Source: Pseudodesulfovibrio hydrargyri (lineage in GTDB: Bacteria; Desulfobacterota; Desulfovibrionia; Desulfovibrionales; Desulfovibrionaceae). Taken from it: 64,000 bases of DNA. The position numbers were made by a program, and so were the translations under genes. Positions 27,023 through 36,622 of the stretch are shown here, piece after piece. The DNA lies in contig NZ_LKAQ01000001.1 in assembly GCF_001874525.1 (NCBI RefSeq), forward strand, positions 62,001 through 126,000. Direction: 5' to 3'. The notes under the pieces were generated by a model, which saw only the letters and a list, made by a program, of their open reading frames with translations, made no database searches and was not told the origin of the DNA. The number at the start of each line of letters is the position of its first letter. Positions within the stretch are counted from its first letter, which is position 1.

Positions 27023-27529
27023 TTATGCGTTGGTCGGCGGGGTGAAGACCCTGGTGCCGAGGTCGCGGTCGAGCATGAACAGCCCGCCGCCGTCGCCCAC
27101 GAGTTTGAGCTTGCCGACCGCATCGCTGACGGAGTCCTCTTCCTCGACCTGCTCGGAGATGAACCACTGCAGGAAGATGCCCACCGCGTGGTTGCGTTCC
27201 TCCACGGCCAGGTCGGCGATCTTGTTGATGCGCGCGGTCACGCCCTTCTCGTGCTCCAGGGCGTCCTCGAAGGCGGCCAGAGGCGTCTTCCAGGTGTGTT
27301 GCGGCGCGTCGATGGCCCCGAGCTTGGCGTGGCCTCCGGCGTTGTTGATGTAGTTGAAGAAACGCATGGCGTGGAACATCTCCTCCTGGTACTGGGCGTT
27401 CATCCAGGCGGCGAACCCGGCCAGCCCCTCGTGGGCGAAGTGGGAGGACATGGAAAGATACAGATTGGCGGAAAAGATTTCCCAATTCATCTGTTCATTG
27501 AGCGCATCTTCCAGTTTCTCGCTGAGCAT
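27023..27529 (-). CDS. ftnA: Ferritin (non-haem iron storage)
   Basis: 168 residues. The start at 27529 is chosen because AGGAGA lies 8 bases upstream and because it sets the ferroxidase residues at their standard numbers: Glu17, Glu50, His53, Glu94, Gln127 and Glu130 are all present. The four-helix bundle of 24-mer ferritins is complete. It stores iron as ferric mineral in the cytoplasm and limits oxidative damage. Residues after 150 (GLFMLDRDLGTRVF) form the C-terminal helix. The gene is upstream of korAB on the same strand but separated by a terminator. No iron-box operator was identified with confidence. Confidence 0.95.
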   Translation of the reverse strand: MLSEKLEDALNEQMNWEIFSANLYLSMSSHFAHEGLAGFAAWMNAQYQEEMFHAMRFFNYINNAGGHAKLGAIDAPQHTWKTPLAAFEDALEHEKGVTARINKIADLAVEERNHAVGIFLQWFISEQVEEEDSVSDAVGKLKLVGDGGGLFMLDRDLGTRVFTPPTNA

Positions 27530-27720
27530 AACGGACATCTCCTTGAATTTGTTGTTCTCATATATGCGGACCAGGCGTGCTCCCGCCCTTGTCCCAAGAA
27601 ATGACAATAATCATCACAAGCGAAAAGGCCAGTGCATTTTACACCATTTTTTCGGAGGTTTTGCAACCACCGAACCGTGTCGAAGAGGGAATCCATCCCG
27701 GGGCTGGACCGGGACGGCGG

Positions 27721-29931
27721 CTAATAGAGGCGGTTCTCGGCGAAGATGGCCCGCAGCCGGTAGGCGAGGTGGGTGTTGCGGTTGCCCGAGGTCGCGTTGT
27801 TCAGGCCGATCCTGAAGGCCCGGTCCGAGCCGATGAGCACGGCCAGTTCGCGGGCGCGGGTCAGGCCGGTGTAGAGCAAATTGCGCTGCAGCAGCAGGAA
27901 GTGCTGGGTGACGATGGGCATGACCACGGCCGGGTATTCGCTGCCCTGGGACTTGTGCACGCTGACCGCGTAGGCCAGGCCGAGCTCGTCCAGGTCAGAG
28001 GACTCGAAGTGGACGTGGTTGCCGTCGAACTCGACCATGAGCTCGTGGCTGTCGGAGTCGACCTCCACGATCCAGCCCAGGTCGCCGTTGAAGACTTCCT
28101 TGTCGTAGTTGTTCTTGAGCTGGATGACCCGGTCGCCCTCGCGGAAGGTGGCGAACTTGCGCTTGAGTTCGCGCACGCCCGGCCCCTTCGGGTTGAGCCG
28201 GGCCTGGAGGGCCGAGTTCAGGGCCTGGGTGCCCACGTCGCCCTTGTGCATGGGGGTGAGCACCTGGATGTCGCGCAACGGGTCGAGCCCGTACCGCTCG
28301 GGGATGCGTTCGCAGACCGAATCCAGGATGAGTTTCTGGACCTTGACCGGGTCCTCCTGGGGAATCCAGTAGAAATCGGCCTCGGGCGGCGGGCACGGGT
28401 GCTGGCGCGGAAACTTGCCCTCGTTGATGCGGTGGGCGTTGACCACGATGAAGCTCTCCTGGGCCTGGCGAAAGATGTGCGTCAGCACGGCGCACGGTAC
28501 CTTCCGGGAGTCGATCAGGTCGCCCAGAACATTGCCGGGGCCCACGCTGGGCAGCTGGTTGACGTCGCCGACCAGGATCAGGCGGCAGGTGTGCGGCAGG
28601 GCCCGCAGGATGGAGACGAAGAGCTGGGCGTCGACCATGGAGGCCTCATCCACCACCAGGACGTCCGCCTTGAGCTTCTGGTCCTCGCAGTAATGGAACC
28701 CGCCCTCGGGCTGAAACTGGAGCATGCGGTGCACGGTCTTGGCCGGATGCCCGGTGGCCTCGGCCATGCGCTTGGCCGCCCGCCCGGTGGGCGCGGCCTG
28801 CTTGATCTTGAGGCCCAGTTCCTTGAGGGTCAGCAGGATCGCCTTGGTGATGGTCGTCTTGCCGGTGCCGGGCCCGCCGGTAATGATGAAGACCTTGTTG
28901 GAGCACGCCTCGAAGACCGCCTCGCGCTGCTCGTCGGACAAATTGAAGCCGAGCTTGTCCTCGACCTTGGGCAGGGTCTTGTCGATCTTCTTGCGCGAGA
29001 TGGGCGTGGGATGGCTGATGAGCTGGTACAGGCGCTGGGTGGTCTCGTTCTCGTAGTGGAAGAAGTACATGAGATAGACCGCCTCGGAGATGCCCTGCTC
29101 GGACAGATTCTCGATGCGGATGCGCTTCTTCTCCTCCAGCCCGAACAGGGCCAGCTCCAGCTTGTCGTAGTCCGTGGTGTCGAGCATGCGGGCCACGTCC
29201 TCGAGCAGCTTGGGCTTGGGGATGAACAGGTGCCCGTTGCGCTCGCAGGAGGTCAGCATGGTGTAGGCGATGGCCGCCTCCAGCCGTTGCGCGCAGTCCG
29301 GGGCGAAGCCGAGCTTCATGGCCATGTGGTCGGCGGTCTTGAAGCCCACGCCCCGAATCTCGTAGGCCAGGTCGTACGGGTTCTCCCGCAGCTTGGCCTC
29401 GGCCTGGGCTCCGTAGAGATGAAAGATCTTGCCCGCGAAGGTGGTCGGCACCTGATGGGACTGGAGAAAGACCAGCAGGTTCTTGATTTCCCGCTGGCGG
29501 CCCCAGGATTCAATTATATCCTTGAGCTTGTTCTTGGAGATGCCCTTGATCTTCAGGAGCTGGTCCGGGTCCTCGTCCAACAGGTCCAGGACGCCTATGC
29601 CGAACTCCTCCACGATGAGGGTGGCGGTCTTCTCCCCCACCCCCTTGATGGACGACTGCAAGAAGCGGATGACCCCGTTCTCGGTGGCGGGCCGGGCCTG
29701 CTCGAAGGTGGCCACCTCGAACTGGCGGCCGAATTTGGGGTGCACGATCCACCGGCCGGCGAGGTTCAGGGTCGCGCCCCCGGCCAGTTCGCCCAGGGTA
29801 CCGACGATGGTGATCTGGCCCGGCTCGTCCTTGGCCCTGACCCGGACGATGGCGTAGCCGTTTTCCTTGTTGTAATAGACGGTGCTGACGACTTCGACGT
29901 CATTCAACTGGCTGAGATTTTCGTCGCTCAT
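27721..29931 (-). CDS. recD2: RecD2-type ATP-dependent DNA helicase
   Basis: 736 residues from the ATG at 29931. The N-terminal third has an OB-like segment and helix-hairpin-helix repeats ([17 protein letters not shown]). Superfamily 1B helicase motifs follow: Walker [12 protein letters not shown] near residue 353, [11 protein letters not shown] (motif II), [13 protein letters not shown] (motif III) and [15 protein letters not shown] with [10 protein letters not shown] near the end. RecD2 is a 5'-3' helicase found in organisms where RecD is not part of RecBCD, with roles in repair and replication-fork progress. It starts 11 bases after recR, so it belongs to the dnaX-ybaB-recR operon. Confidence 0.92.
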   Translation of the reverse strand: MSDENLSQLNDVEVVSTVYYNKENGYAIVRVRAKDEPGQITIVGTLGELAGGATLNLAGRWIVHPKFGRQFEVATFEQARPATENGVIRFLQSSIKGVGEKTATLIVEEFGIGVLDLLDEDPDQLLKIKGISKNKLKDIIESWGRQREIKNLLVFLQSHQVPTTFAGKIFHLYGAQAEAKLRENPYDLAYEIRGVGFKTADHMAMKLGFAPDCAQRLEAAIAYTMLTSCERNGHLFIPKPKLLEDVARMLDTTDYDKLELALFGLEEKKRIRIENLSEQGISEAVYLMYFFHYENETTQRLYQLISHPTPISRKKIDKTLPKVEDKLGFNLSDEQREAVFEACSNKVFIITGGPGTGKTTITKAILLTLKELGLKIKQAAPTGRAAKRMAEATGHPAKTVHRMLQFQPEGGFHYCEDQKLKADVLVVDEASMVDAQLFVSILRALPHTCRLILVGDVNQLPSVGPGNVLGDLIDSRKVPCAVLTHIFRQAQESFIVVNAHRINEGKFPRQHPCPPPEADFYWIPQEDPVKVQKLILDSVCERIPERYGLDPLRDIQVLTPMHKGDVGTQALNSALQARLNPKGPGVRELKRKFATFREGDRVIQLKNNYDKEVFNGDLGWIVEVDSDSHELMVEFDGNHVHFESSDLDELGLAYAVSVHKSQGSEYPAVVMPIVTQHFLLLQRNLLYTGLTRARELAVLIGSDRAFRIGLNNATSGNRNTHLAYRLRAIFAENRLY

Positions 29932-29942
29932 GGGGTTCCCGG

Positions 29943-30548
29943 TTACATCTTCTGCCGATGAACCAGGGACTGCTTGAGGGTCTCCTTGTCCATAAACTTG
30001 ACTTCGGCCCCGATGGGAATGCCCTGGGCCAGGCGGGTCACCGAGACGCCGGGGAACTCGGACTCCACCAGATTCTTGACATAGGAGGCCGTGGCCTCGG
30101 CGTCCAGGGTAGCCCCCAGGGCGAGGATCATCTCGTCGAAATCGCCTGTGGCCAGCCTGCGCCGCAAACGGTCGATCTCCAACTGGCCCGGGTCCACGCC
30201 GTCCAGGGGGGACAGGAGCCCGCCCAGGACCAGGTACTTGCCCCGGTAGATGCCCATCTCCTCCATGGCCAGGAGCGCGTCCCACTCGGGCACCAGACAT
30301 ATCTGCCCGGTGTCGCGGGAGGCGTCTGCGCAGATGGCGCACGGGCTGGACTCGGCCAGGCAGGCGCAGTCCTCGCACAGGCAGAGGCGCTCGCGCAGCT
30401 CGATGATGGACTGCCCCACCCCGGAGGCCCGCTCGCGCGGCATCTTGAGCAGGGTCAGAGCGATGCGCAGGGCTGATTTGGGGCCGATGCCAGGCAGGCT
30501 CGACAGTTGCTCGACCACTTCCTTGAGCGGTCCGGGAAGATTCTGCAA
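29943..30548 (-). CDS. recR: Recombination mediator RecR
   Basis: 201 residues if translation starts at a TTG at 30548, which has AGGAG 7 bases upstream. This gives the usual RecR N-terminus (QNLPGPLKEVVEQLSSLPGIG). The helix-hairpin-helix is LPGIGPKSALRIAL. The zinc finger is CLCEDCACLAE...CAIC and the Toprim domain has YLVLGGLLSPLDG. With RecO and RecF it loads RecA on gapped DNA. A longer frame to 30605 is open but has no ribosome site. It lies 93 bases downstream of ybaB and 11 bases upstream of recD2. The TTG start is an inference. Confidence 0.93.
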   Translation of the reverse strand: MQNLPGPLKEVVEQLSSLPGIGPKSALRIALTLLKMPRERASGVGQSIIELRERLCLCEDCACLAESSPCAICADASRDTGQICLVPEWDALLAMEEMGIYRGKYLVLGGLLSPLDGVDPGQLEIDRLRRRLATGDFDEMILALGATLDAEATASYVKNLVESEFPGVSVTRLAQGIPIGAEVKFMDKETLKQSLVHRQKM

Positions 30549-30641
30549 TGCGACTCCTTGAAGAAAGCGGCCGTCCAGGGGCGAGCGAGCGGCACGGACG
30601 GACATCCGGGCCGCCGCAATACGCCGGACGGCGGACGGGAA

Positions 30642-30953
30642 TTAGAACATGCCGGGGATGGACAGACCGCCGGTCACGCCCTTCATGGCCTCTTCCATCA
30701 TTTCCTTGGATTTCTTGAGGGCCTCGTTGGCCGCGGTCATGACCAGGTCCTGGAGCATCTCCACGTCGCCCGCCTCCATGACCGACGGCTCGATGCGCAC
30801 CTCGGTCACCTCCTGGGCGCCGGTGACCTTGACGGTGACCATGCCGCCGCCGCTGGACGCCTCGACCTCTTTGGTCTTGAGCGCGTCCTGGGCCTCGGTC
30901 ATCTTACGCTGCATGATCTGGGCCTGACGGAGCATTTCGTTCATGCCTTTCAT
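30642..30953 (-). CDS. ybaB: Nucleoid-associated protein YbaB/EbfC
   Basis: 103 residues with the family pattern: a Met-rich helical N-terminus (MNEMLRQAQIMQRKM), a central strand segment (VEASSGGGMVTVKVTGAQEV) and a helical C-terminus (LQDLVMTAANEALKKSKE). It forms a tweezer-shaped dimer that binds DNA. It is the middle gene of the conserved dnaX-ybaB-recR cluster and lies 23 bases after dnaX. Confidence 0.95.
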   Translation of the reverse strand: MKGMNEMLRQAQIMQRKMTEAQDALKTKEVEASSGGGMVTVKVTGAQEVTEVRIEPSVMEAGDVEMLQDLVMTAANEALKKSKEMMEEAMKGVTGGLSIPGMF

Positions 30954-30976
30954 TATATTCTCCTCGAGTCGTATGC

Positions 30977-32824
30977 TTATTGTTTTCTATGACTTACCGA
31001 AAGCATCTGGGCGTTGAAGGCCTCCATGACCCTGATCACGCCGGGATGGTTTTCCGCCTCATCCATGAGTTGCCTGTCGGATTTGGGCTCGGCAATATCG
31101 CCTGTTTCCACGCGAACCTCAACCGTTGGGCCGAAAAATTCCCTGGTCAGCCCGTCCAGAGCCGCCAGCGTGGACTTCTCCTTGAGTTGCGAGCACATGG
31201 TCCGGGTGCGGCAGACGATCTTGAGTCCGTTCTTGTCCCGCTCCCCCTTGGTCAGGTGGAGCATGGACACCTTGACTCCGGCCTCGCCGTTGCGCGCCTC
31301 CACGAACTTGAGGAAGCCGTCCCAGTCCCGGGGGCCGGGAATGGACGCGGCCGTGACGCGCTGCGTCGCGGACTCGGACAGGGGCGTGGCGTCGGACGGG
31401 CCGACGGGCTCGGGTTCCGGCTCAGGCCGGGCCGGGGGCGCGGACTGCGCCCTGGGCTGCGCAAAGCCGGCCCCGCCGGGTTCGCGCGTCTCGTAGTGCG
31501 GTGGTTGGCCCGAGCGCGTGGGCGGCGCGGTCTGCGGCTGCACGGGTTTGGGAGGCGCGGGTTGCCTTGGCGCGGCCTGGGGCGGGGCGAACTGCCTGCC
31601 GCCCGGGGGCATGCCCCCCTGCCCGCCCGGCATGCCGGGGCCGCCCTGCGCCGGACCGGACCGCCCGCCGCCTCCCATGGGGGGCTTGGGCGCGCCGCCG
31701 CTGCGCGGGCCCATGGATTCCAGGTTGATCAGGTCCGGCAGGCTGGTCAGGTTGAGGAGCAGAAGCTCGAGCGCCAGGGCCGGTTCCAGGCTGGTCATGA
31801 CCTTCCGCTGGCCGTCCAGGGTCATCTGCCAGCAGGCGTGGATGTGCGCGGGCTCGAACTTGTTCGCCCAGCCCATCCAGTTGGACGCCTCCTCGCCGGA
31901 CAGGCCGAGCAGGGGCAGCGCCTCCTCACCCGCCTGCCGGAGCAGGAACATGTTGCGCCAGCAGTTGGTCAGCTCGCGCAGAAAGAAGCCGAGGTCGAGC
32001 CCCTGGTCCAGGACCTGGCGCAGGACGTGGCCCACGGCCACCAGGTCGCGGGCGTGCATGGACTCCATGAGCCCGAAGAAGACGTCCTGGCCCGCCAGAC
32101 CGAGGAAGCCGCGCACGTCGGCCTCTTTCAACACGTCCTCGCCCATGGCCAGGGCCTGGCCGAGCAGGGACATGGAGTCGCGGACCGACCCCGCGCCGCG
32201 CTTGGCGATGATGGACAGCGCGCCGGGCTCGTACTTGAGCCCCTCGAGATTCATGATCTTTTCCAGGTGGGTCACCAGCTCCGCCTGGGGCAGCATCTTG
32301 AAGGTATAATGCTGGCAGCGGCTGACGATGGTCGCCGGAAACTTGTGGTGCTCGGTGGTGGCCATGATGAAGGTCGCGCGCGGCGGCGGTTCCTCCAGTG
32401 TCTTGAGCAACGCGTTGAAGGCCTCCTTGGTGAGCATGTGCGCCTCGTCGATGATGAACACCTTGTAGCGGCCGTCGATGGGCGCGTATCCGATGTCCTC
32501 CTTGAGACGGCGGGCGTCGTCGATGCCCCGGTTGGACGCGCCGTCGATTTCGATGACGTCCGGGGCCACGCCCGCGGTGATCTGACGGCAGTGGTCGCAC
32601 TCGTTGCACGGCTCGCCCGTGGGCGCGTTCACGCAGTTCAGCGCCTTGGCGAAGATGCGGGCGATGGTCGTCTTGCCCACGCCCCGGGTGCCGGAAAAGA
32701 GATAGGCGGGAGCGATCTTGTCCTGGGCGGCAGCCCGGGACAGGATGGATTTGACCGCCTGCTGCCCCGCCACTTCCTCGAAGGTCTGGGGGCGATACTT
32801 GGCCGTGAGGTTCGATGTGCTCAT
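30977..32824 (-). CDS. dnaX: DNA polymerase III subunit gamma/tau
   Basis: 615 residues. The clamp-loader AAA+ core starts NLTAKYRPQTFEEVAGQ. It has Walker A FSGTRGVGKTT, a four-Cys zinc site (C..GEPCNECDHC), Walker B IIDEAHML, a sensor-1 Thr (FIMATTEHHKF) and the SRC motif (VSRCQHYTF). Residues about 395-510 are a Pro/Gly/Gln-rich linker, followed by a C-terminal domain (about 510-615) that would bind polymerase alpha in tau. No obvious A-rich frameshift heptamer is seen in the linker, so a short gamma form is not evident. Start chosen at MSTSNLT; the frame continues to 32899. Confidence 0.95.
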   Translation of the reverse strand: MSTSNLTAKYRPQTFEEVAGQQAVKSILSRAAAQDKIAPAYLFSGTRGVGKTTIARIFAKALNCVNAPTGEPCNECDHCRQITAGVAPDVIEIDGASNRGIDDARRLKEDIGYAPIDGRYKVFIIDEAHMLTKEAFNALLKTLEEPPPRATFIMATTEHHKFPATIVSRCQHYTFKMLPQAELVTHLEKIMNLEGLKYEPGALSIIAKRGAGSVRDSMSLLGQALAMGEDVLKEADVRGFLGLAGQDVFFGLMESMHARDLVAVGHVLRQVLDQGLDLGFFLRELTNCWRNMFLLRQAGEEALPLLGLSGEEASNWMGWANKFEPAHIHACWQMTLDGQRKVMTSLEPALALELLLLNLTSLPDLINLESMGPRSGGAPKPPMGGGGRSGPAQGGPGMPGGQGGMPPGGRQFAPPQAAPRQPAPPKPVQPQTAPPTRSGQPPHYETREPGGAGFAQPRAQSAPPARPEPEPEPVGPSDATPLSESATQRVTAASIPGPRDWDGFLKFVEARNGEAGVKVSMLHLTKGERDKNGLKIVCRTRTMCSQLKEKSTLAALDGLTREFFGPTVEVRVETGDIAEPKSDRQLMDEAENHPGVIRVMEAFNAQMLSVSHRKQ

Positions 32825-32879
32825 GGGTGTGCCTGGGGCTGTGGCGCGGAATCGGCAATCGCCTGAAATGATGGGATGA

Positions 32880-32917
32880 AAAACGGGGAAACCCGACAAT
32901 CCGCGCCGGATTTCCCC
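32880..32917 (-). terminator. Terminator of ilvE
   Basis: On the minus strand GGGGAAA / TTTCCCC with an inner GG/CC pair and a GTTTTT tail, located between ilvE and dnaX. Confidence 0.75.
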
Positions 32918-32956
32918 TTACTTACCAGATGATGGACCGGTTTTCTAGACTTTCTA

Positions 32957-33880
32957 TCAAGCCTGGTAGCGGTGCAGCCAGTGCTCGTAGTCCGGGTTCT
33001 CGCCTTTGACGATCTTGAAGAATTCGGTCTGGAGCAGCTTGGCCACCGGACCGGCCGTGCCGGTGCCGACCGTGCGGCGGTCCACGGAGCTGATCGGGGT
33101 CAGTTCGGCCGCGGTGCCCGTGAAGAAAACCTCGTCGGCCACGTAGAGCATGTCGCGGGCGATGGGTTCCTCGCGGACCTCGTAGCCCAGGTCGTTCGCG
33201 AGGCTGATGATGGAGTCGCGGGTCAGGCCGCCGAGCACGCCGTCCAGGTGCGGGGTGTAGATGATGTCGTCGCGGACCAGAAAGATGTTTTCCCCGGTGC
33301 CCTCGGATACGTGGCCCGTGGTGTCGAGCAGGATGGCCTCGTCATAACCGTCGGCCAGGGCCTCGTTCTTGGCCAGCACGGAGTTGACGTAGTTGCCGGA
33401 GGCCTTGGCCTTGACCATCATGACGTTGATGTGGTGGCGGCTGAAGCTGCTGCAGCGGACATTGATACCCTTTTCCAGGGCGTCTTCGCCCAGGTAAGCG
33501 CCCCACGGCCAGCAGGCGACGATTACGCGGGTCGGGTTGTCGCCGGGGTACACGCCCATGGCTCCCTCGCCGACAAAGGCCAGCGGACGGACATAGGCCC
33601 CGGCCAGCTTGTTGCGCTTGAGGGTCTCGATGGCGGCCTCGGTCATCTCATCGGCGGTATAGGGCATCTTGATGCCCAGAATCTTGGCCGAATTGACGAA
33701 ACGGATCATGTGGTCCCGAAGGCGAAAGACCTCGGACGAGCCGTCCGCACACTCGTAGGCGCGGATGCCCTCGAATACCGCCGTGGCGTAGTGCAGGGCG
33801 TGGGTCAGGACGTGGACGTTGGCCTCGTCCCAAGGGACCTGTTTGCCGTCGAACCAGATGGTTTCGGATTTCTGAACCAT
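32957..33880 (-). CDS. ilvE: Branched-chain amino acid aminotransferase
   Basis: 307 residues, class IV PLP enzyme. It transfers amino groups between glutamate and the 2-oxoacids of valine, leucine and isoleucine. The PLP lysine is Lys159 in KAKASGNYVNS. The substrate-loop motif HALHYATAVFEGIRAY near 27-42 and the ENIFLV and FFTGTAAELTPI motifs complete the active site. The gene is transcribed away from the aminotransferase at 34099 across a 218-base divergent region and is separated from dnaX by a terminator. Confidence 0.95.
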   Translation of the reverse strand: MVQKSETIWFDGKQVPWDEANVHVLTHALHYATAVFEGIRAYECADGSSEVFRLRDHMIRFVNSAKILGIKMPYTADEMTEAAIETLKRNKLAGAYVRPLAFVGEGAMGVYPGDNPTRVIVACWPWGAYLGEDALEKGINVRCSSFSRHHINVMMVKAKASGNYVNSVLAKNEALADGYDEAILLDTTGHVSEGTGENIFLVRDDIIYTPHLDGVLGGLTRDSIISLANDLGYEVREEPIARDMLYVADEVFFTGTAAELTPISSVDRRTVGTGTAGPVAKLLQTEFFKIVKGENPDYEHWLHRYQA

Positions 33881-34030
33881 GAAATATCTCCTTATGTATT
33901 TCGGCCCCCGGCCGGATATATTCCAGATGAAAAATGGACGCTAAAAAAAACCGGCAGTGAGGTCAAGACACAACCGCGAACTCGCTGGTTGCGCCGCTTT
34001 GTCCGGCAGACAATATCGGTCATTTTCATT

Positions 34031-34059
34031 TTGACAGTGCACACCGCGCAGAGTAAGAA
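34031..34059 (+). promoter_or_regulatory. Candidate promoter of the amino-acid operon
   Basis: Consensus TTGACA (34031-34036) is followed 17 bases later by TAAGAA (34054-34059), 40 bases before the aminotransferase start. The -10 match is weak. Confidence 0.45.
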
Positions 34060-34098
34060 AATTCCCTTGTACTAATACATTTTGAGGAGTTTTTCGCC

Positions 34099-35310
34099 AT
34101 GTCCAAGTTTGCGAGAGTCGATCGACTGCCCCCCTATGTGTTCGCCCAGGTCAACGAGCTCAAGATGAAGCTGCGCCACGCGGGCGCGGACATCATCGAC
34201 CTGGGTATGGGCAACCCCGATGTGCCCACCCCCAAGCCCATTCTCGACAAGCTGGCAGAGGCGGCATACAAGCCCGGAAACTCCAAGTATTCGGCATCCA
34301 AGGGAATCAAGGGTCTGCGTAAGGCCGTGCAGGACTGGTACTACCGCCGCTTCGACGTCACCCTCGACCGCGACAACGAGATCTGCGTGACCATGGGCGC
34401 CAAAGAGGGACTGGCCCACCTGGCCTTGGCCATGCTCTCCCCCGGCGACGTGGTCCTGGCCCCGGACCCGGCCTACCCGATCCACCCGTACGCCTCGATC
34501 ATCGCGGGCGCGGACGTGCGCCGCGTGCCCATCGGGCCGGGCCAGGATTTCTTCGAGAACCTGGAGACGGCCATCCGGCACACCTGGCCCAAGCCCAAGG
34601 TGCTGATCATCAATTTCCCGCACAACCCGACCACGCAGTGCGTCGAACTGCCCTTCTTCCAGCGCATCGTCGACTTCGCCAAGGAGAACGGGCTGTACGT
34701 CATCCACGACCTGGCCTACGCGGACTTCGTCTTTGACGGCTACGTGGCCCCGAGCATCATGCAGGCCGACGGCGCCAAGGACGTGGCCGTGGAGTTCTTC
34801 TCCATGACCAAGAGCTATTCCATGGCCGGCATGCGCGTGGGCTACTGCGTGGGCAACCCGGAAATGGTCAACGCCCTGACCCGCATAAAGAGCTACCTCG
34901 ACTACGGCATCTATCAGCCCATCCAGATCGCGGCCGCCTGCGCCCTGAACGGCGACCTCGACGACTGCCCCAAGTTCACCCGCGAGGAGATGGACCAGGC
35001 CGTCAAGGAGATCATGGCCGTGTACCAGGACCGGCGCGACGCCCTGTGCGAGGGCCTCAACCGCGTCGGCTGGTGCGTCACCCCGCCCAAGGCGACTATG
35101 TTCCTGTGGGCGCAGATTCCGGAGGAGTTCCGGCCCATGGGGTCCGTGGAGTTCTCCAAAATGCTCCTGCAGGAAGCTGAAGTGGCCGTCTCTCCCGGCC
35201 TCGGTTTTGGACAGTACGGCGACGACCACGTGCGTTTCAGCTTCGTGGAAAACCGCCACCGGACGAACCAGGCCGTGCGCAACTTGCGCAAATTCTTCTC
35301 AAAGGGGTAA
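34099..35310 (+). CDS. alaC: Class I/II aminotransferase, AlaC type
   Basis: 403 residues. PLP fold-type I aminotransferase. Lys238 in [15 protein letters not shown] is the PLP lysine; NFPHNPTTQ holds the PLP asparagine and [12 protein letters not shown] the aspartate. Overall it resembles AlaC (glutamate-pyruvate aminotransferase), and related proteins act on methionine or aspartate-family amino acids. In this operon it precedes hom by 2 bases, so it probably serves alanine or aspartate-family metabolism. The GAGGAG site precedes the ATG. Confidence 0.82.
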   Translation: MSKFARVDRLPPYVFAQVNELKMKLRHAGADIIDLGMGNPDVPTPKPILDKLAEAAYKPGNSKYSASKGIKGLRKAVQDWYYRRFDVTLDRDNEICVTMGAKEGLAHLALAMLSPGDVVLAPDPAYPIHPYASIIAGADVRRVPIGPGQDFFENLETAIRHTWPKPKVLIINFPHNPTTQCVELPFFQRIVDFAKENGLYVIHDLAYADFVFDGYVAPSIMQADGAKDVAVEFFSMTKSYSMAGMRVGYCVGNPEMVNALTRIKSYLDYGIYQPIQIAAACALNGDLDDCPKFTREEMDQAVKEIMAVYQDRRDALCEGLNRVGWCVTPPKATMFLWAQIPEEFRPMGSVEFSKMLLQEAEVAVSPGLGFGQYGDDHVRFSFVENRHRTNQAVRNLRKFFSKG

Positions 35311-35312
35311 TC

Positions 35313-36611
35313 ATGGATGTAATCAGACTCGGTCTCGGCGGATTCGGAACGGTCGGCTCGGGCCTGGCGAAGATATTGGATATGAATGCCGGACGCATAG
35401 AAAGGCGGCTCGGCAAAAAGGTTGTGATCTCCAAGATCCTGGTCAGGGACCTGACCAAGAAGCGGGCCTTCGATCCCGGCCCGGACGTGGTCTTCACCGA
35501 CGACCCGGACGCGCTGGTCAACGACCCGTCCGTGGACATCGTGGTGGAGCTCATGGGCGGCCTGGACACGGCCAGGGATCTCATGCTCAAGGCATTCGCC
35601 GCAGGCAAGCACGTGGTCACGGCCAACAAGCACCTGCTCGCCGAGCACGGCCTGGAACTCTTCCAGGCCGCGGCCGACAACGCGGTCGGGCTCCTGTTCG
35701 AAGCCAGCTGCGCGGGCGGCATCCCCATCGTCCAGACCCTCAAGGAGAGCCTGGCGGGCGACGAGATCGTCAAGCTGCTCGGGATCATGAACGGCACGGC
35801 CAACTACATCCTGTCCGAGATGACCACCCGGGGCATGGACTTTTCGACCGCCCTGGCCGACGCCCAGGACCTGGGCTACGCCGAGGCGGACCCGACCTTC
35901 GACATCGAGGGGTTCGATACGGCCCACAAGCTGTGCGTGCTCATCCGCATGGCCTACGGCGTGGACTACCCGCTGGCCGAGCTGCCCGTGCAGGGCATCA
36001 CCAGCGTGACGCCCATGGACATCGAGTTCGCCCGCGAGTTCGGCTACCGCATCAAGCTGCTGGCCCACGTCATGGACGTGCACGGCCGCCTGGAGGCGGG
36101 CGTGCACCCCGCCCTGGTGCCCTACACCTATCTGCTGGCCCGGGTGGGCGGCAACTACAACGCCGTGCGCCTGGAAGGCAACGCGGTGGGCCCGATCATG
36201 CTCCACGGCCAGGGCGCGGGCGACCTGCCCACGGGCTCGGCCGTATTGGCGGACATCATGAACCTGGTGCGCAAGATCAGCGACGGCTGCACCGGCCCGG
36301 ACAACACCGGCTTCCACAACCAGCCGATCCCCAGGGCCAGAATCCTGCCGCCCGAGGAATCCGAGTCCAAGTACTATTTCCGCTTCACCGTGGCCGACCG
36401 CACCGGCGTCATGGCCGCCATCACCCGGTCCATGGCCGACCACAACGTGTCCATCGCCCAGGCGGTGCAGAAAGGCGAATCCGGGGCAGAGGGCATCCCG
36501 TTGGTGATCATCACCCACGAGACCTCGGCCCGCGACGCGGACGCGGTCCTGGCCGAGATCGACGCCATGGACTTCTCGGTGGAGCCCTGCGTCAAATTCC
36601 GAATCCTGTAA
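35313..36611 (+). CDS. hom: Homoserine dehydrogenase
   Basis: 432 residues. It reduces aspartate-semialdehyde to homoserine, the branch point to threonine and methionine. The N-terminal NAD(P) fold has GLGGFGTVGSGLA; the catalytic domain has GIMNGTANYILSEMT and LGYAEADPTFDIEGFDTAHK. A C-terminal ACT domain (about residues 350-430; FRFTVADRTGVMAAITRSM) is the usual threonine-feedback site. It is a stand-alone enzyme with no aspartate kinase fused. The gene starts 2 bases after the aminotransferase and 11 bases before the proposed homoserine kinase. Confidence 0.95.
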   Translation: MDVIRLGLGGFGTVGSGLAKILDMNAGRIERRLGKKVVISKILVRDLTKKRAFDPGPDVVFTDDPDALVNDPSVDIVVELMGGLDTARDLMLKAFAAGKHVVTANKHLLAEHGLELFQAAADNAVGLLFEASCAGGIPIVQTLKESLAGDEIVKLLGIMNGTANYILSEMTTRGMDFSTALADAQDLGYAEADPTFDIEGFDTAHKLCVLIRMAYGVDYPLAELPVQGITSVTPMDIEFAREFGYRIKLLAHVMDVHGRLEAGVHPALVPYTYLLARVGGNYNAVRLEGNAVGPIMLHGQGAGDLPTGSAVLADIMNLVRKISDGCTGPDNTGFHNQPIPRARILPPEESESKYYFRFTVADRTGVMAAITRSMADHNVSIAQAVQKGESGAEGIPLVIITHETSARDADAVLAEIDAMDFSVEPCVKFRIL

Positions 36612-36622
36612 CCGGACCTTAC

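Noticed and set aside
27577-29961. Long plus-strand open frame antisense to recD2
   Set aside because: The minus-strand frame encodes a full helicase; the antisense product has low-complexity composition and no motif.
31400-31700. Programmed frameshift site in dnaX
   Set aside because: No A-rich slippery heptamer followed by a hairpin was found in the linker; the frame is uninterrupted to the tau-like C-terminus.
30980-32866. Long plus-strand open frame antisense to dnaX
   Set aside because: dnaX is complete on the minus strand. The antisense product has no family features and no ribosome site.
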